A stretch of DNA of 64,000 nt from Paenibacillus agri (lineage in GTDB: Bacteria > Bacillota > Bacilli > Paenibacillales > Paenibacillaceae): assembly GCF_013359945.1 (NCBI RefSeq), contig NZ_JABWCS010000221.1, positions 310,001 through 374,000 of the forward strand, given 5' to 3'. Made by a program: the position numbers and the translations under genes. Below are positions 7,845 through 16,438 of the stretch, in pieces (position 1 is the stretch's first letter; every line of letters begins with the position of its first letter). A model generated the notes under the pieces. It worked only from the letters and a program-made list of their open reading frames with translations, was not told the origin of the DNA and did no database searches.

Positions 7845-9620
7845 TTGAGTAAGCGTTCTATCAACGGAACAGATTTTACCGCAATGGTACTTACCGGTGC
7901 GGAGAAGCTGCAGCAGCATGCAGAGCACGTCAATTCGTTGAATGTTTTTCCGGTTCCGGATGGAGATACGGGAACAAACATGAATTTGACGATGACCGCA
8001 GGCGCGAATGAATTGAAAAGGAATAATACGGCCTCTGTTGGCCAATGTGCAGGTGTACTCTCTAAGGGCTTGTTAATGGGCGCCAGAGGGAACTCAGGCG
8101 TTATTCTCTCCCAGTTGTTCAGGGGGTTCAGTCGCTATGCGGCGCAGCTTGATGAGCTGAACACACAACAGTTTGCAGCAGCGCTGCAGAACGGAGTGGA
8201 TACAGCATATAAGGCAGTTGTAAAACCTGTAGAGGGAACAATACTTACGGTTGCCAAGGAAGCTGCGCGGCATGCGGTTTATTTTGCACGGCGCACCAAT
8301 GATGTGACAGAGCTGATGACGGAGGTATTGTCCAAAGCCAAGGAAGCGCTGGCGAATACGCCTGAACTTCTGCCTGTGCTTAAGCAAGTAGGAGTAGTCG
8401 ACTCCGGTGGACAGGGGCTTGTCTATATCTACGAAGGTTTTCATCAGCACCTGACCAGTGGAATCACAGGTATAGCTGCTCAAGGACAGGCTACCATTCC
8501 TGCACCGATTGCAGTGACACCAGGTCCGATCAAACCAGAGCTTAATTTGGCCTCGGTACAGACATCTGCACAATCGCAGCTTTCCACGGAAGATATTGAA
8601 TTCTTATATGATATGGAATTTTTTATTAACCGTCAGTTGGGCGGTTCTGCGAGAGCAATTTTTGATGAGGATGTATTTCGGAAAGCGCTATCAGTGAACG
8701 GGGACTCTATCATCGTTATTTCGGATGACGAAACAATCAAAGTACATGTTCACTCCAAGGCTCCTGGTGAGGTGTTGAACCTAGCTTTGCTCTATGGGGA
8801 GATCACTCAGATTCATATTCTTAACATGCGTGAGCAACACCGGGATTTGCTGACAGCGGGTATGGACATTGCTCCGATGCCGGATGTGTTCGCCGATATT
8901 CCGAAGGAAGAGGTTAGCATACAGGCTCCGGCCGTGCCACCTGCTGATGATCTGGCTCCATATGGATTTATCGCGGTCTCTTCGGGTGCGGGAATTGCTG
9001 ATATTTTCAAAAGTCTTGGCGTCGATGTTGTGCTGGCAGGCGGACAGACGATGAATCCAAGCACCGAAGATTTCGTAAATGCCATTTCTTCGATTTCTGC
9101 GAAGCATGTATATATATTGCCTAACAATTCTAATATTGTACTGGCTGCACAGCAGGCCAAAGAACTGCTTGCTGATGAGCGGGAGATCACTGTGATTCCG
9201 AGCAAGAGCATTCCGCAGGGGATTTCCGCAGCATTTGCGTTCCAAGAGGATGATGCAGTGGATAGCAACACAAGCAATATGCTTGAAGCTATCGCACAAG
9301 TGAAGTCCGGTCAGGTTACACATGCGGTTCGAGATACACTCTATGATGAGCTGGAGATCAAATCCGGTCAGTTTATAGGAATATCTAATTCCAAAATTGT
9401 AGCCGCAGCGGATGATTTGCTGGCGACGAGTCAGGCGCTCCTGACCAACATGCTGGAGAACGGTGACGAGATTGTAACGATCCTGAGCGGTGAAGATGCG
9501 CAGGAGGAAGTCACTGAAGCGCTGAGCGAGTGGATTAGCTCGGTGTATCCTAATGTAGAAGTTGAAATTCATGAAGGCGGACAGCCGATATACTATTACC
9601 TGTTCTCCGTGGAGCCGTAG
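7845..9620 (+). CDS. fakA: DAK-domain fatty acid kinase catalytic subunit, FakA/YloV type
   Basis: A 591-residue protein of the YloV/FakA family. The N-terminal DhaL-like ATP-binding domain (about 1-200) contains the metal-binding NVFPVPDGDTGTNM (about 32-45) and GARGNSGVILSQ (about 79). The middle and C-terminal parts match the rest of the family. FakA phosphorylates fatty acids held by a DegV/FakB partner. The next gene but one reading frame downstream encodes exactly such a DegV protein, which supports that role. The start is TTG, preceded by AGGAAGGGG. The Asp23-family gene that usually precedes yloV in Bacillus is missing here. Confidence 0.88.
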   Translation: MSKRSINGTDFTAMVLTGAEKLQQHAEHVNSLNVFPVPDGDTGTNMNLTMTAGANELKRNNTASVGQCAGVLSKGLLMGARGNSGVILSQLFRGFSRYAAQLDELNTQQFAAALQNGVDTAYKAVVKPVEGTILTVAKEAARHAVYFARRTNDVTELMTEVLSKAKEALANTPELLPVLKQVGVVDSGGQGLVYIYEGFHQHLTSGITGIAAQGQATIPAPIAVTPGPIKPELNLASVQTSAQSQLSTEDIEFLYDMEFFINRQLGGSARAIFDEDVFRKALSVNGDSIIVISDDETIKVHVHSKAPGEVLNLALLYGEITQIHILNMREQHRDLLTAGMDIAPMPDVFADIPKEEVSIQAPAVPPADDLAPYGFIAVSSGAGIADIFKSLGVDVVLAGGQTMNPSTEDFVNAISSISAKHVYILPNNSNIVLAAQQAKELLADEREITVIPSKSIPQGISAAFAFQEDDAVDSNTSNMLEAIAQVKSGQVTHAVRDTLYDELEIKSGQFIGISNSKIVAAADDLLATSQALLTNMLENGDEIVTILSGEDAQEEVTEALSEWISSVYPNVEVEIHEGGQPIYYYLFSVEP

Positions 9621-9716
9621 GCTGAAACGATCCTGATAGGTAAAGGGTAAAGTGAAGTAGGATGTTCTGATTTGTTGCTTTGAGGGTTGACCAACTATAG
9701 TTTGGGGAGGAAATTC

Positions 9717-10577
9717 ATGAACCGTACCATAATCGTCACTGACAGCACATCCGATATTCCACCGGCCCTGGCCGAGAAGTATGACATTGAGGTTGTGCCG
9801 CTGACATTAATGTTCGGTGATCAATCCTACCGGGACAATGTGGATATGACACCGGAGCAGTTTTATGAACGTCTTCCTAACTCGCAGAAGCTGCCGACTA
9901 CTTCGCAGCCGTCGCCGGTTGAATATGTGAATGTTTACCGCAGCATTTTGGACCAGTACCCGGGTAGCCCTATCCTGTCTTTTCATATTTCATCCGGTCT
10001 CAGCGGTACCTTTCAATCGGCTATGCTGGCCAAATCCATGCTGGAGGAGGACGGGGAAGAGATTACAGTCGTGGATTCCCTGTCTGCCTCCTATGGTTTT
10101 GGAGTAATGGTAGTACATGCTGCTAGACTGGCGGCGGAGGGGAAAGAGCCGCAGGAGATCCTTGAGGCAGTAGAGACACTGCGTCAGTCCCGTAAGCTGT
10201 ATTTCCTTGTAGATACGCTGGAGTACCTGCAAAAAGGAGGCAGAATCGGCAAAGCGTCCGCCTTTCTTGGCACGCTACTTAACATTAAACCGATCCTGTC
10301 CATTGATGCTGAAGGCATTATCTATGCAGTGGAGAAAGTACGGGGCCGCAAGAAGGCTGTTGCCCGCATGATTGAGCTGTTCAAGAACGATCTGCCGGGT
10401 GTAGACAAAATCAATGTGGCCGTGGGACATACCGCAGAACCGGCTTCTGGTGAAGAGTTCCTGAGTGAACTCGACAAGCATTTTACGCTTGAGGAGAAAG
10501 TGCTGACCAACATTGGCCCTGTGGTAGGCAGCCATGTTGGAAACGGAACGTTGGCTGTATTTATTTGGCCCGCATAA
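9717..10577 (+). CDS. DegV family fatty-acid-binding protein (FakB-like)
   Basis: A 286-residue DegV protein. It begins MNRTIIVTDSTSDIP, has FHISSGLSGTFQSA (about 93) and the ligand-covering segment YLQKGGRIG (about 175), and ends VGSHVGNGTLAVF. FakB proteins bind a fatty acid and present it to FakA for phosphorylation. The start at 9717 is set by GGGGAGG 6 nt upstream; an upstream TTG at 9687 has no good ribosome binding site. It lies 96 nt after the FakA-like gene, so the two are probably functionally paired. FakB subtype and fatty-acid preference cannot be read from the sequence. Confidence 0.85.
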   Translation: MNRTIIVTDSTSDIPPALAEKYDIEVVPLTLMFGDQSYRDNVDMTPEQFYERLPNSQKLPTTSQPSPVEYVNVYRSILDQYPGSPILSFHISSGLSGTFQSAMLAKSMLEEDGEEITVVDSLSASYGFGVMVVHAARLAAEGKEPQEILEAVETLRQSRKLYFLVDTLEYLQKGGRIGKASAFLGTLLNIKPILSIDAEGIIYAVEKVRGRKKAVARMIELFKNDLPGVDKINVAVGHTAEPASGEEFLSELDKHFTLEEKVLTNIGPVVGSHVGNGTLAVFIWPA

Positions 10578-10589
10578 TGAGGGATGAAC

Positions 10590-12641
10590 ATGACACTTTC
10601 TTTGAATGAAATTGAAGTGAAAAAAGTAACTGGCGTGAGTGCTCAAAAGCAAGGCGAGCTTCACGCCTTTGGCATCTTTACAGTGAAGGATCTGCTGGAG
10701 TATTATCCATTCCGTTACGAAGATTACCGGCCACGCTCACTTAGCGAGGTTAAGCATGGGGACAAGGTTACGGTGGAAGCCAAGGTGATTGGTATTCCGG
10801 TACTTCAGCGCTTTGGCGGTAAGTCCAGGCTTAGCTGCAAAATGGTCTCGGAACCGTTTATGTTCACCGCTACCTGGTTCAATCAGCATTATATCCGTGA
10901 GCAGCTTACCGCAGGACGTGGTATCGTGCTATCTGGCAAATGGGACCAGAAGCGCAGCCAGATTACTGTGACGGACTATGAATTTCCGGACCGCGGCGAA
11001 GGCAAGACGGGAACTTTGCAGCCGGTCTATTCTGTTGGCGGTAAAATTACACAATCCTGGATACGGAAGTCGATAAGTCAGGGGCTGCAGCAATTTGGAG
11101 AGCTAATCCCGGAGATTTTACCGCGGGTGATTTTACAAAAATATGACTTTATGCCACGTAAACGGGCAATTGCGACCATCCATCAGCCGGAAGACAGCCG
11201 GGAAGGGCAGCAGGGCCGCCGCCGCATGGTCTATGAGGAGCTTTTTCTGTTCCAGTTGAAGGTCCAAGCCTTCCGTGTGCTAAATCGCGGGAGAATGGAC
11301 GGAGTAGTGCATACGGTGGACAATGCAACAGTTCGGCAATTTGTCCGCAGCCTGCCTTTTGAGCTTACTGACGCTCAGAAGCAGGTCGAGCTGGAGATTT
11401 TGCATGATATGCGGTCTGCTTATTGTATGAACCGTCTTCTTCAAGGAGATGTAGGTTCTGGTAAAACGGTGCTTGCAGCTATTTCGCTGTATGCCACGGT
11501 AAAGTCCGGTTTTCAGGGTGCGCTAATGGTACCTACTGAGATTCTCGCGGAGCAGCATATGCGTTCTCTTACGAGAATGTTCGAGCCGTTCGGCCTTACT
11601 GTAGCGTTGCTGACAGGAAGTGTGAACGGACGCAAGCGCAAAGATCTGCTGGCTTCCCTGCAAATGGGAATGATTGATGTGGTGGTAGGAACCCATGCAC
11701 TGATCCAGGAGGATGTTTTCTTCAAAAATCTCGGGATGGTAGTCACAGATGAGCAGCATCGCTTCGGGGTGAACCAGCGCAGTGTATTGCGCCGAAAAGG
11801 CTATAACCCGGATGTGCTAACAATGACGGCTACTCCTATACCGCGTACACTGGCCATTACTGTATTTGGCGACATGGATGTGTCCACGCTATCTGAGCGG
11901 CCGAAGGGGCGTGTACCTATTACGACTTACTGGGTTAAGCATGATCTGATGGAACGGGTCTTGAATTTGATTCGCCGTGAAATCGACCAGGGCCGTCAGG
12001 CGTATTTGATCTGTCCGTTGATTGAGGAGTCGGAAAAGCTGGATGTGCAGAATGCGATCGATCTTCATATCCAGATGTCCCAAGCCTTCCCGGACTATAA
12101 GGTCGGGCTGCTGCACGGACGGATGACACCAGGGGAAAAAGATGAAGTGATGCGTGCGTTCTACAGCAATGAGCTGCAGTTGCTCGTGTCCACCACTGTC
12201 GTGGAGGTCGGCGTCGATGTGCCGAATGCAACCTTGATGGTAATTATGGATGCGGATCGCTTCGGTCTTTCCCAGCTTCATCAGCTGCGGGGCCGTGTGG
12301 GCCGGGGGCAGCACGCTTCGTACTGCGTGTTGGTGGCTGATCCGAAGTCGGAGATTGGCCGTGAGCGGATGACGGCTATGACGGATACCGATGACGGCTT
12401 CGAGGTGTCGCGTCGGGATCTTGAACTGCGCGGGCCGGGGGATTTCTTCGGGACTAAGCAAAGTGGACTGCCGGAATTCCGCTTGGCAGATATGACGGCT
12501 GATTTTGAAGTGCTGGAGCAAGCCCGTGACGATGCCGCCGGATTGCTGCGGGATGCTTCCTTCTGGACTTCTCCTGACTATGCGCCGTTGCGGAATTATT
12601 TGCAGAGTGAGCAAATTTTTCAGGGGGATTTAATTGACTAA
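10590..12641 (+). CDS. recG: ATP-dependent DNA helicase RecG
   Basis: A superfamily 2 helicase of about 683 residues that remodels stalled replication forks and Holliday junctions. An N-terminal wedge/OB domain (about 60-150) precedes the motor: Walker A GDVGSGKT (about 290), DEQH box (about 385), TATPIPRT (about 415), and motif V/VI region ATLMVIMDADRFG followed by QLRGRVGRG (about 565). ATGs at 10584 and 10590 are both possible; GAGGG upstream gives better spacing to 10590. The block order YloV-recG resembles Bacillus, with the serine dehydratase genes replaced by degV. Confidence 0.95.
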   Translation: MTLSLNEIEVKKVTGVSAQKQGELHAFGIFTVKDLLEYYPFRYEDYRPRSLSEVKHGDKVTVEAKVIGIPVLQRFGGKSRLSCKMVSEPFMFTATWFNQHYIREQLTAGRGIVLSGKWDQKRSQITVTDYEFPDRGEGKTGTLQPVYSVGGKITQSWIRKSISQGLQQFGELIPEILPRVILQKYDFMPRKRAIATIHQPEDSREGQQGRRRMVYEELFLFQLKVQAFRVLNRGRMDGVVHTVDNATVRQFVRSLPFELTDAQKQVELEILHDMRSAYCMNRLLQGDVGSGKTVLAAISLYATVKSGFQGALMVPTEILAEQHMRSLTRMFEPFGLTVALLTGSVNGRKRKDLLASLQMGMIDVVVGTHALIQEDVFFKNLGMVVTDEQHRFGVNQRSVLRRKGYNPDVLTMTATPIPRTLAITVFGDMDVSTLSERPKGRVPITTYWVKHDLMERVLNLIRREIDQGRQAYLICPLIEESEKLDVQNAIDLHIQMSQAFPDYKVGLLHGRMTPGEKDEVMRAFYSNELQLLVSTTVVEVGVDVPNATLMVIMDADRFGLSQLHQLRGRVGRGQHASYCVLVADPKSEIGRERMTAMTDTDDGFEVSRRDLELRGPGDFFGTKQSGLPEFRLADMTADFEVLEQARDDAAGLLRDASFWTSPDYAPLRNYLQSEQIFQGDLID

Positions 12642-12707
12642 ATAGGCACATGGGGCAAGGCTCCCTCATATACTTTGAAAGATTGGATATGACGGGAGGT
12701 GCTGCAC

Positions 12708-12995
12708 TTGGGTTACCAACAATATGGAATCAGTCCCCAACTCGTTGATCGCATCAAGGTCAAGATGAAGAATAAGGCGGTCAAGGAACGCATCAAAACT
12801 ATGATTGAAGGAGTTTCAAAGAAAGAGCTGCAGGAAACGGCAACTGTCCGCAAGCTGGTACGGAATTCATCTGCTGTGCTCAATGAGAAACTGACCTCTG
12901 CGCAGGAAGAACAGATTGTGAGATTTGTGATTGCGCAGAAAATAGACCCGAACAATACGTTTCACCTGATCCGGCTTTGGGGAATGTTCCGTTAA
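12708..12995 (+). CDS. Probable stage VI sporulation protein F-like protein
   Basis: A 95-residue, charged, all-helical protein starting MGYQQYGISPQLVDRIKVKM. It resembles the short SpoVIF-type proteins annotated in Paenibacillus, which affect late spore coat assembly. The TTG at 12708 is chosen because GGGAGG at 12694-12699 gives ideal spacing. It has no signal peptide or membrane segment. It sits 66 nt after recG and is closed by a terminator. The family assignment is from memory of the sequence type and is moderately secure. Confidence 0.6.
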   Translation: MGYQQYGISPQLVDRIKVKMKNKAVKERIKTMIEGVSKKELQETATVRKLVRNSSAVLNEKLTSAQEEQIVRFVIAQKIDPNNTFHLIRLWGMFR

Positions 12996-13028
12996 GGAAC
13001 CCCAAGTCTGGTCAGCCTTCTTCACAGC

Positions 13029-13070
13029 AAAAAAAGCGTCCCCTGTCGTCTGACGGGGAACGCTTTTTTT
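13029..13070. terminator. Bidirectional terminator
   Basis: A hairpin AAAAAGCG...CCCC/GGGG...CGCTTTTTTT with runs on both sides lies between the convergent SpoVIF-like and YitT-like genes. Confidence 0.85.
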
Positions 13071-13115
13071 GATTTGCTAAATCTGAAATCCAATCAGACT
13101 GCTAAAGCACAAGAG

Positions 13116-13994
13116 CTATTCTTTCTTGTCATTTAAAAATAATCTGCGTCTCCGGGCGCTTTCGGAGGATTTGAAAACAATCCGTGAATCCGGATCGGCC
13201 TTACGGATCCATTCGGTTAACACTTTCTCCTCTGACCTGTCTGTGAGGCAGAACAAAGTGCCTGGCTGGCCGTTATGCCCACCTTCGCCAATAAGTGCCG
13301 CCTCACGATCCAGCTGCTCCTTTAAGACCCGCTGGATGTCATCACAGCGGCTGCTGGTAATCCAGGCGGATCTGGAGGGCGAGAGTCCGCGAAGAGTGAG
13401 GCGCACGCCTTCAAAGGCCAGCAGGTAGGCGATGATGGAATACATCGCTTGATCCCAGCCGAAAAGTGCCCCTGCTGCAAACAGGATGGCGCAATTCAGC
13501 AGCATGATTACAATTTCATAAGATCGGGGCGGCCCGCCGCTCAGCAGTGAGTAACCCTGATCGCTGGCGCTGGCCTCCTGATTCATTCCGCCGAAGCGAA
13601 CGGAGATGCCGACTCCAAGGCCAAGACAGATACCTCCGGCGATGGCCGCGGGCAGCGGGTCGCCGATGATGGCCGGGAACTGGTGTAATGCCAGGGAACC
13701 TATCGTAAGGCAGGCCAGCCCCAGTACTGTATAGAGAGCAAACCGCAAATTGAGTTGTTTGCGGGACATAAAGATAAAGGGCAAATTAAACAAGAACAAA
13801 AACAGTCCAAGCCGCATTTCTGTAGTATGAGCAAATAGGGCAGACAGCCCAGTGATACCTCCAACGACCAGGCCGTGGGGCATCAGAAACAATTCGAGGC
13901 CAACTGCGGCCAGAAGCGCGCCTGTGATGACAGCGAGAATGCGAAAGCCTTTGCTGCCTGGGCGTCTCCGAATGCCAGCGAAGCCGGTCTTCAT
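13116..13994 (-). CDS. YitT family membrane protein
   Basis: A 292-residue integral membrane protein with five to six hydrophobic helices in the first 200 residues, including VGLELFLMPHGLVVGGITGLS typical of YitT (DUF161). A cytoplasmic C-terminal DUF2179-like domain (about 205-285) follows. The function of the family is not established. The start at 13994 (MKTGFAG) is set by GGGAGG 7 nt upstream; in-frame codons further upstream have no ribosome binding site. Single gene, convergent with the sporulation gene to the left. Confidence 0.8.
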   Translation of the reverse strand: MKTGFAGIRRRPGSKGFRILAVITGALLAAVGLELFLMPHGLVVGGITGLSALFAHTTEMRLGLFLFLFNLPFIFMSRKQLNLRFALYTVLGLACLTIGSLALHQFPAIIGDPLPAAIAGGICLGLGVGISVRFGGMNQEASASDQGYSLLSGGPPRSYEIVIMLLNCAILFAAGALFGWDQAMYSIIAYLLAFEGVRLTLRGLSPSRSAWITSSRCDDIQRVLKEQLDREAALIGEGGHNGQPGTLFCLTDRSEEKVLTEWIRKADPDSRIVFKSSESARRRRLFLNDKKE

Positions 13995-14050
13995 AAGCAT
14001 TCCTCCCTTCAGCAGGGAACATTTTATTTTAAATAGTGCATCATTTAAGT

Positions 14051-14416
14051 CTAATAAGATGCTACGAATTTTGAAGTGAATTTTAAAGGGTCCAGCCATT
14101 GTCGCAGCAACCATTTATAGATTAGCGGACAGAAAAGTATACAGAGCACAGGCAGTATAACAAATTCAGGGGCCGGGACGGTGTTCCCTGATGGCTTTGT
14201 TTTTAACACAGGTGTGACCATGTCGTTATGGGGCTTCAGGCGTGCATGAGGCATGCTTCTGCGTTCATAACGTTCGGACTCGTAATTCTCTGCTTCCGGT
14301 TCGCTGCTGTTAAAAGTCTCGAAAGACCAAGCTGGCGGAAGGGTCAGAGAAAGCACAACACTGAGTGTAATATTCAACAGCCAAACTAACGCAAAACGGC
14401 TTGCTGATCGTACCAA
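14051..14416 (-). CDS. Small two-helix membrane protein, unknown function
   Basis: About 121 residues. The chosen TTG start at 14416 (VRSASRFALVWLLNI) lies 7 nt after AAAGGAGG. An N-terminal hydrophobic helix (about 8-28) is followed by a polar, Glu-rich exported segment (about 35-80) and a second hydrophobic helix (about 85-105) with a short basic tail. I do not recognise the family. It is transcribed toward the YitT-like gene and ends 57 nt before it, so the two may share a transcript. The ribosome binding site and clear topology argue that it is real. Confidence 0.55.
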   Translation of the reverse strand: MVRSASRFALVWLLNITLSVVLSLTLPPAWSFETFNSSEPEAENYESERYERRSMPHARLKPHNDMVTPVLKTKPSGNTVPAPEFVILPVLCILFCPLIYKWLLRQWLDPLKFTSKFVASY

Positions 14417-14598
14417 GGGAACACCTCCTTTCCTGCATTTATTACTAAAAGCATAACATACGTTCTGAGGTTGCTCCAAACCCGTTTGCAAAAAAACAGG
14501 CCTATCGAACGATGAACAAGCGAAACCGGGCCCCACAAACCGCGTAAGCTGTAGTAAAGAACGCTTTAATGATAATTTTATGAACAGGAGGGATGGAT

Positions 14599-15012
14599 TT
14601 GAACGGATGGGACGATTTTGGCGCTTTTCGCAAGCAAAGTTTCTTTGAAGGGTTTCTGGGAGATGTCCCTACATTCTTCAAGATTTTTTTCGTGTTCTTT
14701 TTGCTTGTTTTTATTTTTATAATTTATAAAATGGTACAGAACTGGTTAGCATATAAAGCCAGCCCGTTGACCACAGGGTATTATCAAGCCGTCGCTAAAC
14801 GCAGCGAGGTATGGGGAGGTTCAGGGGACCACAGCGCCAGCACTAGTTACTATGTGACCTTCGAGGATGAGGGTGGTAACCGTGTAGAGCTGCAGGTTCC
14901 GAATTCGGCATACGGATATATTATTGAAGGCGATACCGGAGAGCTAACCTACCAGGGTATAAGATTCAAGCATTTCCAACGGCAAGGAAGCAGATCGGGT
15001 TCACGGCTATAA
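14599..15012 (+). CDS. DUF2500 domain membrane protein
   Basis: About 137 residues with one transmembrane helix near residues 27-50, rich in Phe and Ile, then a soluble DUF2500-like domain containing SYYVTFEDEGGNRVELQV (about 90-108) and a GDTGELTYQG turn. Its function is unknown; the fold resembles small beta-rich anchored domains. The ATG at 14593 is only 1-2 nt from GGAGGG, so the TTG at 14599 (MNGWDDFG) is the more likely start. Monocistronic, with a strong terminator downstream. Confidence 0.72.
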   Translation: MNGWDDFGAFRKQSFFEGFLGDVPTFFKIFFVFFLLVFIFIIYKMVQNWLAYKASPLTTGYYQAVAKRSEVWGGSGDHSASTSYYVTFEDEGGNRVELQVPNSAYGYIIEGDTGELTYQGIRFKHFQRQGSRSGSRL

Positions 15013-15121
15013 AGCGGGACCGATACGTTCGGGGGAAATTGAAAACGATGGATGGCGAAGCCGCATTTGGAATTATCGTGATTGTAAAGAATGGAAGCTG
15101 TTCATCTTATTAAGTGGAAAA

Positions 15122-15160
15122 GGGAAGACCAGAGGGGGATCCCCCAGGTCTTCCCTTTTT
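15122..15160. terminator. Terminator between convergent genes
   Basis: Outer arms GGGAAGACC / GGTCTTCCC enclose an inner GGGGGATCCCCC and are followed by TTTTT. It ends the DUF2500 transcript and may serve the NlpC/P60 gene on the other strand. Confidence 0.85.
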
Positions 15161-15178
15161 GTGATCTGAGGAGAATGG

Positions 15179-16102
15179 CTACAGCACCCGCTGCATATGC
15201 AGAAGTACATTGCTCCAATAGCCTGTATCCAGTTCGCTGATCTGGACACCGGGATCGCCCCAGGTGTGTATGAACTTTCCGTCACCGATGTAAATGCCGA
15301 CATGGCCCGGAATGGCATTATTTTCGAACCGTCCGGGAACGGTGAAGAAGACCAGATCGCCACTCTTCAGCTCGTTCCGATTTACACGCGACCCCAGATT
15401 ATCCTGATCCTTGGCCAGACGGGGCAGATTTAACCCGAACTTCTTGAAGACATACTGAGTAAAGGAAGAGCAATCGAACTTTTTGCTTTCTTCATATGGG
15501 GCAGCACCGAATTCATAAGGGACACCGAGAAAGGATTTAGCATATGACACAAGCTCATCGCTCTGAGAAGGAGAGAGACTTTGAATTTTTAATGGCCTGG
15601 CGAGCTGGCTCTGGCCTTCTTCAATCGCGGTATCTTTTACCGTTGGGGTTGCGATATTAATCTCCCCGGTGTACTGGTTCCAGGCCACCTTCGTCTGGAG
15701 TAGCTTGGAAAGCGCCTTGGGCGTAATATAGATCTGGCCATTGCGGATCTGAGGGGCATCGCTCAAGGAAACTTTTTCACCCAATGACAAGACTTCGGTT
15801 GAACCAGGACGAAGCTTGTACATCACATCAGTGTAACCTATGCTGGTATATCCGTCCGGCTTCTTCTCGTCCTTCATCTGGTAGCCGATGGAGGCAATAG
15901 CAGGGGAGAGAGGAATCCAGAACTTGCCGTTGGCGTCGGTGACCTTGGCTTTCTCATAATAGCTGGTAGCAGGCGACCCATCGGGAGTCAGTGATCTTAC
16001 TTTTGCGGTTTCCTGGGGCTTATAATAGCTGCAGGCTGTACAAGCCAGGACAGTGCACAATAAAAGGGCTGCAGCCCTGTTTTTTTTGGAATATTTCATC
16101 AT
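15179..16102 (-). CDS. NlpC/P60 cell-wall hydrolase lipoprotein with CuAO-N-like domain
   Basis: A 307-residue secreted protein. The signal peptide ends in CTVLACTAC, a likely lipobox (Cys21 or Cys24). Residues about 35-150 form a copper-amine-oxidase-N-terminal-like domain, common in Paenibacillus surface proteins. Residues about 180-307 are an NlpC/P60 peptidase with catalytic Cys211 in FDCSSFTQYVF and the catalytic histidine in GHVGIYIGDG (about 267). NlpC/P60 enzymes cut D-Glu to diaminopimelate bonds in peptidoglycan stem peptides. Single gene with its own upstream region, probably a wall-turnover or sporulation-associated hydrolase. Confidence 0.87.
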   Translation of the reverse strand: MMKYSKKNRAAALLLCTVLACTACSYYKPQETAKVRSLTPDGSPATSYYEKAKVTDANGKFWIPLSPAIASIGYQMKDEKKPDGYTSIGYTDVMYKLRPGSTEVLSLGEKVSLSDAPQIRNGQIYITPKALSKLLQTKVAWNQYTGEINIATPTVKDTAIEEGQSQLARPLKIQSLSPSQSDELVSYAKSFLGVPYEFGAAPYEESKKFDCSSFTQYVFKKFGLNLPRLAKDQDNLGSRVNRNELKSGDLVFFTVPGRFENNAIPGHVGIYIGDGKFIHTWGDPGVQISELDTGYWSNVLLHMQRVL

Positions 16103-16438
16103 CTCACACGCTCCATATCTTAAGCTTTAGTGTTAAGTTTGCACAGGAAGCTCTTTTTTATGTGAGCTCAATTCAGTTAATCCATTCCATCCTGCTGAAT
16201 GAGTGTCAGCTATTCTCCATATTGAGTGCAATTTTATTAAGATATTGTTAAAAATGAGCGTGTTATATGTGATTGACGGATATACAACCTCCATATAATA
16301 TAAGTTTAATAGATTCGCATGTATCATTGTGAGATTCGTGTAAGCTTTCGCTTTAATGCATTCATCTATAAAAGCGATAATGCTTTACCACTACTTCTGA
16401 TGCACGCGCTGATACTGTACAAGAAAAGGGGTTATCTA
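16103..16438. other. Divergent intergenic region, promoter-bearing
   Basis: This 336-nt A+T-rich gap separates the divergent NlpC/P60 and ABC substrate-binding genes. It holds a sigma-A-type promoter for the ABC operon (listed separately). I looked for a T-box or riboswitch leader and saw none. Confidence 0.5.
16273..16301 (+). promoter_or_regulatory. Sigma-A-like promoter of ABC operon
   Basis: TTGACG at 16273 is followed by TATAAT at 16294 (15-nt spacer) or the overlapping TAATAT at 16296 (17-nt spacer). It gives a leader of about 130 nt before the ABC substrate-binding gene. Confidence 0.6.

Noticed and set aside
16103..16438. A possible T-box or riboswitch leader before the ABC importer
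   Set aside because: No T-box sequence (TGGNACCGCG-like) or terminator/antiterminator pair was found; only a plain promoter and leader.
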